64,000 nucleotides of DNA from Typha latifolia (taxonomy: Eukaryota; Streptophyta; Magnoliopsida; Poales; Typhaceae), in contig CM034105.1 of assembly GCA_019914945.1 (NCBI GenBank), positions 13,764,001-13,828,000 of the forward strand, written 5' to 3'. The stretch's first letter is position 1. Each line of letters starts with the position of its first letter. The position numbers were made by a program, and so were the translations under genes. Below, piece after piece: positions 24,660 to 36,819 of the stretch. The notes beneath the pieces are model-generated. The model had not been told where the DNA came from. It made no database searches and saw only the letters and a list, made by a program, of their open reading frames with translations.

Positions 24660-27600
24660 AGAGGTGGTGACTGGTGGCGAGTGTAGAAAAGAAAAAATTG
24701 TGATCGATAATCTTCGCTGACATTGGGTTGAGATTTTCCATATCTAATCTAGAATTTGATTAGACATGAAGAAGACCTACTTTGAGCTAAAATCTTATAT
24801 TTAATCTAAGATCAAAACCAGGTGATTAAATTTGATCATTTGGTATATAACATAGATTTGGTTCAAACTAAGTTACCTTTTCATTCACTTCTGAGTGAAG
24901 AAAGTTTATAAGAATATGATATCCAATCTCTCGATCCAAGTGAAAATTTTAGTTAGAAAAAAGAGACTTTAGTCAATACCTATTAGAAAACTTTTCTTTT
25001 AAATAAAAATTTATTGGTTAACACTAAGAAACCCTCCTCCCAAGTACAGTGTTTAGTTTTAGAATAAGAAGTCCACATCTCCAATTCTTCTAAACAGAAA
25101 ACTTCTAAAAAAATATGGTATTTTGTACAAGAAAGAGTTGCTGAAAGGCCAATATCTTTTATCAATTCCATCATTGATCTGACTGACCCAAATCAAAGCC
25201 ATGTGAGGTCCATCCTACTTATATCACCAACAAGTAGGTCCTACACCAAGAACATCATTAGGCCCAATTAGTTACTGATTGAAATCCCACCAAATAAAAT
25301 CCTGCACATTAGGACAAGGAAGTGGAGCATACTGTTGGGTCACCAGTTCTGCAATAGTTTGAAAGCAGAGTTAATTTCAAATATTTATATATATCTACAT
25401 GAACTTTGCAATGCACACATCAGAGGCTTTGTTTGACCAATGCTTCAGAAGAAATATACTCAGATTTCAGCCCCTATGCTCAGAGGAAGGATAGATTTAG
25501 CTTTGCCAAGGCATTAAAAGGACACAGGGTTGGTCCCCTTCTAGCCCATGAGCCTGTGATCTCCTATGATAGAAAATGAATAAAGTGATAGTTGCATAAT
25601 TGCTCTTATTGAAATGTCTGAAAGCCACATGTAACAGTTATGAGAGCAATTCAATTCAAAAGGAGCTGCATTTAACTCCCAGGCACAACTTGGCAATTGG
25701 CATTGCAGCAAGGGCCCTTCTCAACCCTATCTAAAAGGTTTTACTGTGGAGGAATCTGAGCAGAAAGTGTTGGCCTCTTTGATCACTTTGGTGTGGAGCC
25801 CAAAGCTGTGTTGCTTCCTAGTTGACTCTAATTGCTTCTTCTCATTACAAGACCTATGTGGGCTCCTTAGGTGAGAATATTCATTATGGATAGGGATTTG
25901 AGAGCCTCGAATAGATGACCTTTGTTTTTAATCCTAGGAGGAAAGAAAACAATACTCCTTGTCAGCTATGCAGTACCAGATAATTATCAATGACCAAAAG
26001 TGATAGGGGTTAGAGAGAGAAGCTTTATAAATTTCAATAATTGGTCTTATGGCACCAGTATCACTAAGAAAAACTAAATATCTATCAGCAAAAAAAGAAA
26101 TTGATAAGCTAAGGACATCCTCTACAATGTAATAGAAATGCCCCTACAAAGATATGTTAGGTTTTGATCGAGAGATATAAGGTAAGGATGTATGTGCATC
26201 AGCATGTATATAATAGGGCTTTTTTGTATGGATATCCCCTCAAAATATGCATTATTTGCATAGATGCCCACCCTGATTACTTTTCAAGTTAAATCTCAAT
26301 AATTAAAAATAATTAAAAAAATACTCTTACGATATTAATGCAAAAGATAAAGAGTTTTAAAAAAGATACATATATAACCGTGTGTTTTGAGAGATATACA
26401 CGTAAATATTAATTTAAATAGATATATAAATAAATAAAGGATTTTTTAAGAGTACTTATGCACACAAAAAAAAAAAACCTTTAAAATACTGCCTATCTCA
26501 TGCCTTCATACAATGCATGTATCATCATCCAGTTAATATCCATGCACCTAGAAATGGGCACCCATTTGCCATCACCACTTTTTATGAGTGATTCCATAGC
26601 CCTAGCAAACACTAACACAGTTGGGTCTGATCACCACTTTTTAAATGATTCCTTAGCTTTAGCAAAGACTAACAAAGTTGGGACTGATCAACTTTATAGA
26701 GTAGTTACCATGTCAATAGTAGAGACCAGAGCTAGAATATGATTCCCCCTCCCTGATGAACAAGAAAGTGGCAGACAGGATAGACAAAGGGAAAACAACA
26801 GAAATGGGTGATGACATGTGTCATGAAGAAAAGGAGACACCATGAAAATTGAAGCTTGAGACAAGAGGAAAGGATTAAAAAAAAAAAACTATGGGCTCAT
26901 CAACCTGCTACCTGCCACATAGTATTTATTAGAAGAGATAAAACTTAAAAATTTCAGGATATATGATATGTTTGTCATGTCTATCACTTCTGTTTGCATA
27001 TGCAGTTTAAGGATCAGAACAAGTAGAAGTCAGGGCTAACACAAAGTCCCACTTAGGATCAGCATTTTGGCTTCACAAGGAGAAAGTACTCATGGGTTCT
27101 CTAATGGCAGGATGGGATGTACCAGTAAAAGATCCCAAGGCTGGTAATACCAATGACCAGGAAAAAGTTCAATATATTTTGAGAGTTGCAATTGATTTTG
27201 ATCATTGAGAGCTGGGATTTGCTTCAGTTATGTACCAGAGGAACAAGTCACTTACCAGAGGACAGATAGATGCATACTGGAAAACAAAGAACAAGAGTGA
27301 GGAAGAACAGCTGAAACATACATGCAGTGATATAAATAAGAATCAGGTAAATTTTATTTACTAGCTTAAAGCAGCTATTACCTATATCAGGGTTACAAAT
27401 TAACAAAGACTGTGCTTATGACAGGAGAACATATACCAGGTTGCAAGAGAAAGGTTTAAAAGGTCAAACACTTTGCCTCTGACTGATAGGAGGGGAAGCA
27501 CAGTGAACAGCAGCTTAGAGCCAGATGTTGAGATGATGAGTCCGACAAACTGCTGGTATAATTTGTAAAGTTAGTTTTATAAGAGCTAATCTATCATCAG

Positions 27601-29370
27601 AAAGCTTTCTTTCTGCATTTCTTGCATGAGTTGTTATTGATTAGCCTTCCACATCAAGTTTTCCAAGGGTATGGCAAATATTTACATGATACAGATTGGA
27701 ACAATCATAAGATAGGGATCTTGGCGTCAGAAAATAAACTCTGAAGAACTAACAGGAACTTAGAGATATTGATAAGATCATAAGATCATAAGACCATTGG
27801 TGAAGGCCTTAAGACCGAAGGAAAAAATTTCAACTTTAGCAATTAAGACTCAGTTTGCCTGATCTAATTCTGCAGTCCTCTTTCAAGAAAAATCAACTCT
27901 TAAAATTCTGTCCTTTTATCTTGTCAAAATTCTTTTAGAACAGTAAGTTCCAATTTTCAAATCGACTTATAACTTATACTCTGCACGAATTGGCTTCCTG
28001 GGGATGCAAATTAATATCTAACCTTGAATTGTCTAGTATCCAGTGCCTTGGTCATTGAAAATCTATTGTTTCTTCCATGGTGATTCTCAAGTTTGAGTAG
28101 TTGTGCATATTGTTCTGGGACAGAAATAGTGAAACTGGTGATATCAGTCTTTTTAAGTTTTTTTCTTGACTGAAGATGCAAGTGAAACACTAGTGATAAC
28201 TTTCATCTTAAAACTTTCTCAAGCTTCATTGATAGCTGCTCTAGAAACTATTAACAGAAAAGGAACCAACACTGCCAGACATTATCGTTGAACAATAGGC
28301 TACTGATGAAATGTGGAAGAATTGAATTCTTAGATCAAACCACTAAATGCACTATTACAATTAGGATGTTGTGCTTTCCTTTTCATTTTCTCCTTTTTGG
28401 GGTTCTACCTTTTCGCTAGCCTACTAAACCATCCACAACTAACACTGTGCTGCATCCTTTTCCATATAACTCAACCAACGGTTATTGCCAACAGTTCCTA
28501 CGATCACAGCTCTGATAAATTTCTTTTTGGTTCATTCGGGAACGTGGAATGTCAGAGAAATGCAAATTATTTCACTCCTTTACGATAACGAAAAGGTTCT
28601 GATAATATGTACTAAAATCAGGTATACAATTCAGGTTGCATATTCAAAACTTGTTTGTGAATGGCTGATTTACCTAAAATGTCATATAACATTTGGCAAC
28701 CAATTAAATAGTTTATGTCTTGGAAAATATTTTATGTATTTTCCAAGAACGGCGATGACAGATGAGTAAAAAGACATCCAATTATGCAAGTACTGTTCAA
28801 AAAATTATGAATATTCAGTATGGCAAGTAGTTCAAAATGACACAAGCACAAAATTAAGATTCTTTTCTCTTTCCATTTCTTTGTAAGACTTCCAAGGGCT
28901 TGCCTTATGTTTTCTTCTTTATCTTCTCTCAAGCAATAATTTACCTTTAGCAGCTTTTATACTTATGAATAGCTTCTTAACCTTCTAATGTGTAGAGCTA
29001 TTAAGACTCAACAGAACTTGGTTTGTCTTGAATTTTGCTTGTTATTCTACAGGTGGACCAGAAGCAACTGGGCATTCCTTAATGAACCACCAGTCACTGC
29101 CATGGAAGGGCCTTCCTACAAGTATGCATCACAGTATCATGCCACAGACTGTCAGCAAAAAAGCAGTGAAAAACTCAAAAATCAGCTCATAACTAGCTAT
29201 GATAGGTCATGACTCACAAGGTTGTAAAAAGATTGTGAATAACTTGGATTTTCATAGAAGACAATGGTACTCCCACACTCAAGAGACCTTCTTGTGAATA
29301 GAAGTACCTTGGTTGTGTATAGAGAGAGAGTATGATAGGATGTAAAGTCTTCGTTAGAATCTAACAATGT
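24660..29370. other. gene-free region of about 4.7 kb
   Basis: No coding region is supported; open frames are short and without motifs. A local tandem duplication lies at 26573-26688. Otherwise I see AT-rich unique-looking DNA. A non-coding transcript cannot be ruled out by eye. Confidence 0.5.
26573..26688. repeat. 57-59 bp tandem duplication
   Basis: Copy 1 at 26573-26631 and copy 2 at 26632-26688. Both run from CACCACTTTTTA through GATTCC(A/T)TAGC and AGCAAA(C/G)ACTAAC to GTTGGG(T/A)CTGAT. Substitutions and a short indel separate them. Confidence 0.8.
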
Positions 29371-31649
29371 CTATGTGGTGTGCTGTAAGTCAGTTACATG
29401 CTGGTGGTGGTTTTGCTGCTTTCTCATGGCCTCTTCAGCTTCCATTCTTCTGAATGCAGTAGAACTTATCTTATTCCCTGTTGATTCCTCTGGCAATAAA
29501 TCCACCACTTCAATCTGTAGCAATGGCAGGAAAGCATGAAACAAATAAATCACCAAAACATACATACAATACAATAAGAGACTGCAATCTTTCTATATTT
29601 AGTGTAACAAAAGATCTAATGATCCATTTTCAGACCTTTAACTGGGATAAGCCTTTCTCAGCCCTTTTCCTATTGACGGCTAATCCTCCTGGTAAAGTTT
29701 CCTTGCTATTAAACAATCAAAAAGAGTTTTCTGTTAAATTTGAAAATTTAGTTCACACAACAATGATCAAGTAAGAGAGAAACCTGACAACAATTGCCTC
29801 TAAGAATTCATCCACAATAGAGGGGCCATAAGGATCCACAATTGGCTCCGTGATCACCGCCAGTTCAGGTTTGATCGACTGAAAGGTAAAGCATTTTTAT
29901 CCAGATATAAAAATCAATAAGTTGACTAGCATAAAAAATTCACTGGATATGGTACCTTTATGTAGTCCTTCACATTTTGCATCCTCCTCTCAATGGGCTC
30001 TATTAGATAGGCATACTGCAATTGGGGAAAAAAAAATCAAAAAATCACGTCAGATTTTCTGAATAACTTGCATAATTAAAAGAGCTGCAGATTTCAGAAT
30101 CAAATATGAGTTGAGAGTTCAAGCATTTGTAGGAAATGATAAGGTAGGACATAGTTTGATAGAGACCTTTATTCTAAACAAAGATAAATGGAGGAATCAA
30201 TCTAGTCAACCCCAAATAGTTGAGACTAAAGGTTTCCTGGTAATTGTTGTTATCTTCTTCCTTATAATCTTCTCCTCTTCCTCGAAAGGCAGCAAAACCT
30301 CAAAAGAATGTTGGACTTATTTTACTTGAGATTGATTGGAGATGGAAAATATTTGGGTCAACGTGTGTTTGTTATGAAATCCAATTGTAGGGTATTTTCT
30401 TAGATAATATGAAATAAAACGTGCATAAAATGAGCTGTTTTTATTTGAAAAATAGTGTTACAGAAATTCTGTTGGAAATATATTTGAATGAGATTAGATT
30501 CCATTCGAACAAAGATAGATCCGTTCAAATAGAATTTTTCAAGAGCAAATTTTATCTAATATTCGAAATCCGTTCAAACACCCTTCATAAAACAGTCATT
30601 TGGTTCAAAAGATGTTATTTCGAATGGAATGTGTCATATTATGAAAAGATGCATATTTTATCTCTAGAACTCTTTAGATAAAGAGGGAGAGAGCATCTAA
30701 AAGAATATAATGACAATCATATTCTTTTATCCTTCTTCCTTCCTACAAAATATTTGATCTCCTTTATTTTCGATCATTGGGTTGGTGATTGGTCCCCAAG
30801 TTTTTTGGAAGTACAATCCTCGAAAATTTAATAATAAATGCATTATATCCTAGCGATAAAATTTTCAAAAGTTCATCTATACTTTGGTAAAGGAAGCTAT
30901 AGGCATCTTGATTTATCAACCTAGATTTTTAATTTGATTCCACTGTGCTTCACAAATTTCCCAATCTTTATTGATTTATCTGGGTCAATGTTTTGGCCAA
31001 TATACTTACTATACAGAGCAATGTAAATGAGCTTATCAATAGAAGGAAAAAGTCAGGAGACTTATTGTTGGCACAAGAGTCAAAATACTAATTTTGGGGA
31101 TAAAGGTAATGCGTAAGCAAAATAAGAAGCCATTAATCAACAAGCAGTAGCAAGGAGAAGAAAACCTCTTTCTTGCTCAACATTGGCCCGTCGCAGACGC
31201 CGATAACTATCCGTTCCCGTGCCAGCTCTGCAGATGCCTATTCAATTATTCACAATAACCATAACCCAAGTAAATAACAGGAGAAGAAGAATAATAATAC
31301 ATCGGTATCAGGGAAAGTTCACTTAGCTAAGGAACAAAAGAAAAGAAAAGAAAAGGAAACCCCAACAATTACAAGCCACAAGATTGGAACTTTTTAATCA
31401 GATTCATGAGAAGAAGAAACCAAGAATTATAAGCTATATACATAACTCTAACAAATAATGGAACCAATGGAAGAAAAAGAGAAGAAGAGTAAGTAGATGA
31501 TAAAACTAAAGAAAGAAATAGACCTTAAGGAACAAATGGTGGCCCTGGTGCAGCCTGTCAAAAGTCCCTCCAATAACAACGGCTGCATAAGATTTCCTTG
31601 GGGTGGAACCTGAAGCCCCAACAACCTCCTCTTCTTTAGCTTCCTCCAT
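29371..31649 (-). CDS. phosphopantetheine adenylyltransferase (CoA biosynthesis)
   Basis: Predicted 188-aa enzyme of the penultimate step of coenzyme A synthesis: 4'-phosphopantetheine + ATP gives dephospho-CoA + pyrophosphate. Exons on the minus strand: 31649-31524, 31237-31166, 30015-29956, 29878-29784, 29705-29636, 29514-29371. The nucleotidyltransferase motif is in exon 1 ([18 protein letters not shown]), with the H34-Q-G-H37 signature. The late [10 protein letters not shown] motif in the last exon (KISSTAFR) is the second nucleotide-binding signature. A short acidic N-terminal extension ([11 protein letters not shown]) precedes the core, and the C-terminus is a hydrophilic tail. Size is close to plant COAD (about 176 aa). 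There is no clear targeting peptide, so cytosolic action is likely. Intron 2 (1150 bp) holds a SINE fragment. Confidence 0.94.
30107..30260 (+). mobile_element. SINE fragment in adenylyltransferase intron 2
   Basis: The block AACCCCAAATAGTTGAGAC within 30199-30232 is nearly the same as the minus-strand element at 22318-22380. It is preceded by GATAAATGGAGGAATCAATC, which fits the region upstream of Au-type SINE 3' ends. The TTG tail is only partly recognisable (AATTGTTGTTATC). Extent at the 5' side is uncertain. Confidence 0.45.
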
Positions 31650-32696
31650 GGAGAGGAAGAAGAAGATTTAGAAGAAGAACAGAGAGGAAGACCGAGAGAG
31701 AGAGAGAGAGGGGGGAAGAGGGGTTGGTTTGACACGACTACCAACGTCCTAAATGATTGGTGCGAGTGCCGACACAACAATATATATATAGTAATATATA
31801 CTCTATACTTAAATTTTTGTAGATTTTGTGTTTGATTTGTTATTAAGGAGATGGGCCAGGCTTTGAGGAAGCCCAATTTAGGAGCGTATAATTTGGAATA
31901 AAAATAAATAAATATGTCATAATTTTTAGTTATTCCCGTTGTCAAAGCCGCAATATATATATAGACTGCATAACAAAATACTGCTATTTATTATTATTAT
32001 TATTATTCAAAATAAGAAAAAGAAATAGAGAGTTAAATCTAGGGTAAAAGATAGAATGATATCAAGAGAGTAGTACTAGTACACCTCATATATCGAAGTC
32101 TATTGTTGATTTTTTTTTCTTTTTACATCGAGATAATAATAATTTCTAAATGCTCTCCAGGTTAGTGATTTATGTGAAAATTTATTCAAATACCTTTTTA
32201 AGTTTTACAGTGTTAAAAAAACGTTGAAAAAAAAAAGTTTGGGAGGGCTAATTTGGTCAAAAGCTCAACTTTTTCTCGTAATTTTAAGATTGTAAACTGG
32301 AATCTTGCTGATGTATACATAACTAATGCTGGTTCAGTGCACCTGGACAATTTCTTAGGATACTTCAAGATTGACAGCAAATGAATTCACCAAATAAGAT
32401 ACAAAAGTTTCGAAAATTAGAGGAGCTTGTGAGTTAGCGTCGTTATTAATTTGTCACAACTAGACAACTTGCATCATAGTCATGAGACCACTGAAATAAA
32501 TTAGCACATCTCCAGTAGACTCACTGAAATTTCCATGACTGAGTGCAGAACTTGCTTCTGCAGTTCTATTATGTGCGTAAAAAGTCAGTCCAACAACTTC
32601 CTTTCTCTAATTTTCTCAAAGAACCTCCAGAAATATGAGTTGAATCTTGTGGATCATGTATGGTGAACAACAAGAGAGGAGAGGAGAAAGAACTAA
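31650..32696. other. promoter region of the adenylyltransferase and 3' flank of the hydrolase
   Basis: The near part (31650-31760) is the likely leader of the minus-strand adenylyltransferase gene and includes a GA run at 31694-31710. AT-rich DNA with an ATT repeat near 31986-32007 follows, then the 3' flank of the hydrolase gene. No further gene is seen. Confidence 0.55.
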
Positions 32697-35617
32697 TTAC
32701 ACTGCTTGGAAGCTTGGTTTGAGCTCCAAGGATGACAGCCAGTCAAGTAAAGCTCTATTAACAAGTTCCGGGACCTCATCGTGCGGGCAATGGCCGGCCT
32801 GCAGATTGACGACGGTAGTATTTGGATAGAATTCCTTAATTTTTGCGGCTTTGGCTGGGCCGACCCACGGGTCTAGATCACCCCATAGTAACAACAAGGG
32901 GCAGGAAAGCTTGCTAAGGGTGATGTCCAGTGTGTACTTGCTCTGGTTTGACATGAACCGTGTCATCAATCTGCAGAAACACCACAAGATTCACCTTCGG
33001 TTGTTTCTCTTTGCTTGGATTAGTAGTTAACTTTTACCACAAAGTTTGGAGATTCTTTGACGACAACCATTGCGAGTAGATGGAAGCTAACATAATTTAG
33101 ACAGCAGGCAATATATGTAAAAATAGATTAGCACCTGTAATAAACTTCTCCCGCATTTGGATCTCCTGCTGGTTTAGTTATTGATTCCACGAGATAATCG
33201 TCCACGTTGGAGGGATCTATATACACCTGAGACGTCAGATAGCATGCTCATCAGAGAAAAGAAAAATACTAGAAGTCCACAGAGATGACAGGAATGTGCG
33301 TGGTACTAGACATAGAACTAAATCGTCGTCAAATCTACGTTCCACTCATGAGATCAAAATGAAATATTCGGTGCTTTATGGACTATGCAGGCAGATCAAC
33401 TCAAGGATGTAATGTTTCTTATTTAGCAGTGTTCAATGTAAGCCTACTTATAATCTGACTCAGGAATGCAGAAACAGATAGTTTTTATCTAGACCTACAC
33501 AAAAATAACAATGGAGGAAAAGTAATAGAAGTGTTTTACGCTTTTTAAGACTTTTTCAATACGAGTAGGCTGCTTTGCTTGCCAGAATAGAAACCCAAGG
33601 ACAACTCGTTGGAACATTTCCTTCAGTGGGTTGACTATGAGCTTCTTTATTGCTGATTCTTCATCATTTCTATCAGGTTTTCTGTTTGGGTTTCCAAATT
33701 GTCCAGCGGAGTTGAGTAAAACAACTCCACGAATTTGCTGAGGCAGTTGTGTAGCTGTTAATAAAGCTGTAAATCCCCCGAGACTGGAGAGCAAGTATGA
33801 GTTAATAGTTTTATAAAATTGCTTCGTAACCAAGTAGTTTGAGATTTTGAGGTACATAATACATAAAGTGAGCTAAATGTGCAGTCAGATCAAGAGAAGT
33901 CAGTCTTGTTTACCTATTTCCAACTAAGATTGCTGGCTCTTTTACAATTTCTCTCAGAAAATCAGACACCTGTTCCATCCAAACGGATGCGTCATACTCG
34001 ATAAGAGCTTTCTCGCTCCATCCAAATCCTAGCAAGTCTACAGCATAGACCTTATAGTTTCTAGCCAACTCCGGTATATTATATCTGAAAAAAGATGGAA
34101 ACAATTCAATGGAGATCAATTAGGAAAAGCTATCATGATGTGTACTACATTATTAGGTCCATGCATATATTGGAAACTGGCTCAGCTAAAAGAAACCCAT
34201 GCAGCATTAATGAAAAGATCAAAAGGCTTAATACTTTCCCAAATCCAAATCTGCAGGCAGTGACTACCAGTCTCTCCTGGAATCTAAATTAGTATACCTA
34301 CAATGAGCTGCACATAACTAATATGGAAGAAACCCAGGAAAAGAAAGGAACCAATAAGATAATCTGATCGGTCATTTTTATGCTTCCCATATGTGAATTT
34401 ATCAGAAGCTATATCTAGAGGAACATGCTCAAGAATGAGGAATATGTTTCCTTATTATAGAAACAAACAACTAGATTTTGAGCCAATAAATATATCAGAG
34501 AAAAGATGGCACTAGTGAAATCTGAAACACGGTCCAGATTCTCTGGTCATCAATGGAGATCATATGTATCCTACTACATTAAATCATGTTCTGGTTTCAA
34601 GTGCATGTATTCCAACAGTCCTGATAAAAGGAAGAAAATAAGCTTACCTCCAATGAAATGCTGAAGCACCAAATCCATGTATAAGAACAACTGGCGGACC
34701 ACTTCCTTGCTCTACATAGTGTATCTTGTGACCTTTCCATGTCCAGAAGTTATAACCCTCAGGCTTGAAAGGTAACCTGTCCATTCCTATAAAAAAAAGA
34801 AAAAAAGAATTACTGCTAATGTAACTAAGACCACATTCTATGTTACAAGTCCATTGCAGCATAGAGGATAAAAGATCAATTTTAAGAAGGTAAACACTCT
34901 CAGAACAGTTAATAGCAAGAGGAACAAAGATAGATAGATATAGGACCAAGCACATTCTATGTACTGTTTCTTTGACGCTTCTACTAAAAGATTAAGCTTT
35001 ACATTAAAGTTATAGGGAATAAAAAAACTTTGTACTGCATTCACATCCATAGTTTCCTCTAGTTTGAACTTTGAAGGTCTTAAAACATGTAACTTGAACT
35101 TGATAGGCCACAATCCAGAGCATATGCTGTTTCGACTAATGTATTCATCTTTAATCCTTCATGGTTTGGAAGCCTCCGATTGCATTGGTTCATGATAGCA
35201 GACTAACCCCTAATCTTTAGAACATCTTTAAAGATGATGCATTTCTTTGTCTTCTTCCTCTGAAAGTTTAACTTTTTGTCCTCTTACCATCATCTAAAAA
35301 AGAGTTAGAACAAAGCAATCTCCTTGAATCATTAAATGATCAAGGAAAACTGACCTCGAACCGGATTGGCACTCAACGAAGAACAGAAGACCGATAAAGC
35401 AACTCCTTTGGACACCAAATTCCGTCTCAGCATTCCACATCTACTCCCTTTCAACAAAGACGAATTGGGTGAGACCAAAATCCAACATTTAAGCAAACGA
35501 ATTAATCAAGAATCGAGACAAACCGTTGAAACGAATCCTTTGAGAACCAAGTCGGCGATGGTGGAAATCGGAGAGATCTCTGGCTAAGGAGGCAGAGAGT
35601 GCGACGGAGGAAGACAT
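32697..35617 (-). CDS. alpha/beta hydrolase, probably plastid (At4g36530-like)
   Basis: Predicted 368-aa serine hydrolase. Exons on the minus strand: 35617-35524, 35447-35355, 34786-34648, 34084-33914, 33783-33540, 33226-33135, 32970-32697. Residues 1 to about 55 are Ser/Arg-rich and low in acids (MSSSVALSASLARDL...), fitting a chloroplast transit peptide. The core starts GMDRLPFKPEGYNFWTW. The oxyanion motif HGFGAS is at 99-104. The nucleophile is Ser166 in GNSLGG, the acid is probably Asp311 in WGDLDPW, and the base is His338 in AGHCPHDE. The sequence closely matches, from memory, the Arabidopsis At4g36530 family, related to pheophytinase-type hydrolases; the substrate is not established. 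The 76-bp first intron is the least certain part (acceptor GTTGAAAG chosen to keep frame). The codon for Ser166 is split by an intron. Confidence 0.9.
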
Positions 35618-36819
35618 TGAATTGGAAAATCCCCAATCTCGAAAAGATCAAAATGGACTCAACCTGATGCGAGACGGTGGAGAGACTGAGCTCTGCTAAT
35701 CTCTCTCGGTGTGTGGATGGCGGGGTTTCAGAAACCGTGGCGACTTTTAAGCCAAATAGATGATTTATATAGAGTCATTTTTTTCCCCCGGATATTTTTT
35801 CAACGTTCCAGATTTGGAATACCGACTTATTTCTTAACTGCTACATTATTCAAACAGACAGCTAATTTTAAAAACTAAAGAAATTTATTACCACAATCTA
35901 ATTAGATTTCTTCTCTCTGCTCGACATCTTTGTACAATTGTAATGCATTGCAGCATCGGAGTGAGACGTGGGAGTGGTTATGCTACAAAGTGTTGCTAGT
36001 CTTCTGACAGGTTTCAGAAACCGTCAAGAGTGAGGTAGATTTAAGAAGTGAAACTTAATCAAGTCTACTTATAAAGAAATTGGCAATTAAAATCTACGTA
36101 CCAAAAGGATCATTGATTTATATTTTTATTTTTTACTAGCCAAAAATTATTTTACTCTTTTCACTTTAAAAAATTTTAAATCAGTATATGTATTTACGAT
36201 AAAAGTAAAACTATCAATTTTACTGTCCAAATTAATGGAGCGCACCCAAATAACTAAAATATTTATTTATATTTATTAAGCAAAATAAATAAATTTTTTA
36301 ACCTATATTTATTTTGTTCCTAGATATAATATAACTATTAAACTTTATAAATATCTAAGTTTAACAAAACTTACTGTATTGTATAGTTAGAACAATTTAG
36401 AAAATAAGACAAGAAAATATGTGCCTATTTTTTTTGAGAGAAAAAAAACTTATATAAGCGAAAAAGGGTATTTTTATTTATAAAAAATTACAAACGAGGA
36501 TAATTCAGCGCTCCGTTTAATTTTAAAAATTTTTTAGACGCGTTCCATTATTTTAGATGAAAAAATTAACGGTATCGTTTTAGTCATAAGTATGCTAAAC
36601 TACGACCTTGCCATTGAGAATTGTATTTGCAAATTGTGTGGTAAATACTAAATATCAGTACAATAGGATGCGAATGATAATAAAGACAAATGATAGGGTG
36701 TTTTTAATAAAATATCCAAAATGTGTTTCCGAAAAGAAATTTTCAATAGAAGGTTATTTAGCTCCTTTCCCGCGGGGCCATGTTCTTTAAGGCTGTGCCT
36801 CCACTATCCGACGGTCGTG
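35618..36819. other. divergent intergenic region: hydrolase promoter and reductase copy 1 promoter
   Basis: Two genes are transcribed away from each other here. An AT-rich stretch at about 36230-36560 has weak inverted ends (TAATGGAGCGCACC on the left; on the right, TAATGGAACGCGTC when reverse-complemented), which could be an old MITE. No TATA box as clear as those of reductase copies 2 and 4 is visible before copy 1. Confidence 0.45.
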
